Positions 8,727 to 9,252 of a stretch of DNA of 9,252 nt are shown here, piece by piece. The notes below the pieces were generated by a model, which worked only from the letters and a program-made list of their open reading frames with translations, made no database searches and was not told the origin of the DNA. A program made the position numbers and the translations under genes. The stretch comes from Casimicrobiaceae bacterium (GTDB lineage: Bacteria; Pseudomonadota; Gammaproteobacteria; Burkholderiales; Casimicrobiaceae). The stretch is from assembly GCA_955652025.1 (NCBI GenBank), contig CATPAO010000355.1, forward strand, positions 1 through 9,252. Reading direction: 5' to 3'. The number at the start of each line of letters is the position of its first letter. Position 1 is the first letter of the stretch.

Positions 8727-9252
8727 TCAATCCGCCACAGCATTGCTGGGAGATTCTCGCGTTCCCATATTTCCGATCTGCTCATCAATCCAGTCGTACG
8801 TTACCGTCATCCCGTCGAGCAATTTGGTAGACGGCCGCCAAGCCAGTTTTTCCGCAATCAGATTGTTATCCGAATTCCTGCCACGCACCCCCAGCGGTCC
8901 GGGGATATGGCGGATAGTCAGTTTCTTGCCGGCAATATCCATGACCATTTCGGCAAGGCCATTCAGGGAAATCATCTCATCGGAGCCAATATTTACCGGA
9001 CCCGAATAGTCAGAGTCCATCAGCCGTCGCACACCTTCTAGGCACTCATCCACAAACAAGAACGAGCGTGTCTGCCTTCCATCTCCCCACATTTCTATTT
9101 CGCCGCCCAGGGGGGCCATGGCAACCTTCCTGCACACTGCTGCCGGCGCCTTCTCCCTGCCTCCAATCCACGTACCTTCCGGTCCAAATATATTGTGAAA
9201 GCGGGCGATCCTGACTCGCATGCCGTAATTTCTGCCATAGGCGAGATAGAGC
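8727..9252 (-). CDS. gme: GDP-mannose 3,5-epimerase, N-terminus beyond the window
   Basis: The C-terminal 174 residues of an extended short-chain dehydrogenase; the frame is open to the right edge, so the ATG at 9221 is internal. The match to GDP-mannose 3,5-epimerase, best known from plant ascorbate synthesis, is close. RFHNIFGPEGTW, GGREKAPAA, EMWGDGRQTRSF, VNIGSDEM, HIPGPLGVRGRNSDNN and WIDEQI all align with the Arabidopsis enzyme as I recall it. The lysine of GGREK (9150-9152) corresponds to Arabidopsis K217 and the last arginine of GVRGR (8877-8879) to R306. The equivalents of C145, Y174 and K178 lie outside the window. The enzyme converts GDP-D-mannose to GDP-L-galactose and GDP-L-gulose through a 4-keto intermediate using bound NAD. 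GC content is about 55% over 8821-9180, lower than the convergent neighbour, and codon choice differs, suggesting separate acquisition. The last 12 residues (GTRESPSNAVAD) are a variable tail. Confidence 0.88.
   Translation of the reverse strand, partial: LYLAYGRNYGMRVRIARFHNIFGPEGTWIGGREKAPAAVCRKVAMAPLGGEIEMWGDGRQTRSFLFVDECLEGVRRLMDSDYSGPVNIGSDEMISLNGLAEMVMDIAGKKLTIRHIPGPLGVRGRNSDNNLIAEKLAWRPSTKLLDGMTVTYDWIDEQIGNMGTRESPSNAVAD

Overview
The window is a piece of a cell-surface polysaccharide (O-antigen or exopolysaccharide) biosynthesis locus from a GC-rich Gram-negative bacterium. A beta- or gammaproteobacterium fits best, because of the strong G/C bias at third codon positions, the tight ATGA/TAATG gene overlaps and the Wzy/Wzz-type gene set. 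No rRNA, tRNA, phage, insertion sequence or CRISPR is visible, so the taxonomic placement is an inference from gene content and composition only.

Layout. At the left edge, on the minus strand, lies the start of a secreted protein of unknown function (1-623, open at the edge, GTG start with a strong ribosome binding site). A 368-base divergent intergenic region (624-991) contains a perfect 10-bp inverted repeat. Seven plus-strand genes follow. They are a zinc-finger-type SAM methyltransferase (992-1867), rmd (1925-2836), gmd (2833-3804), a Wzz-like chain-length protein (3984-5144), a family 2 glycosyltransferase (5144-6241), a Wzy-like polymerase/ligase membrane protein (6238-7551) and a second SAM methyltransferase with paired CxxC motifs (7616-8638). 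A candidate promoter with a perfect TATAAT box at 3874-3879 splits the run into a sugar-nucleotide block and an assembly block. At the right edge, on the minus strand and convergent, is the C-terminal half of a GDP-mannose 3,5-epimerase (8727-9252) of lower GC content (about 55% over 8821-9180 by hand count).

How the genes fit together. Gmd dehydrates GDP-D-mannose to GDP-4-keto-6-deoxy-D-mannose and Rmd reduces this to GDP-D-rhamnose. The glycosyltransferase would add a sugar, plausibly D-rhamnose, to the lipid-linked repeat unit. Wzy would polymerise the repeat units in the periplasm and Wzz would set chain length. The two methyltransferases may O-methylate sugars or cap the chain. The epimerase draws on the same GDP-mannose pool and would supply GDP-L-galactose or GDP-L-gulose. 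No flippase (Wzx), initiating glycosyltransferase or export gene is in the window, so the locus must continue outside it or rely on genes elsewhere.

I see no clearly new defence or mobile system. The most distinctive items are the plant-like GDP-mannose 3,5-epimerase beside a D-rhamnose pathway, the inverted repeat in the divergent region, and the composition break inside the secreted protein at the left edge.
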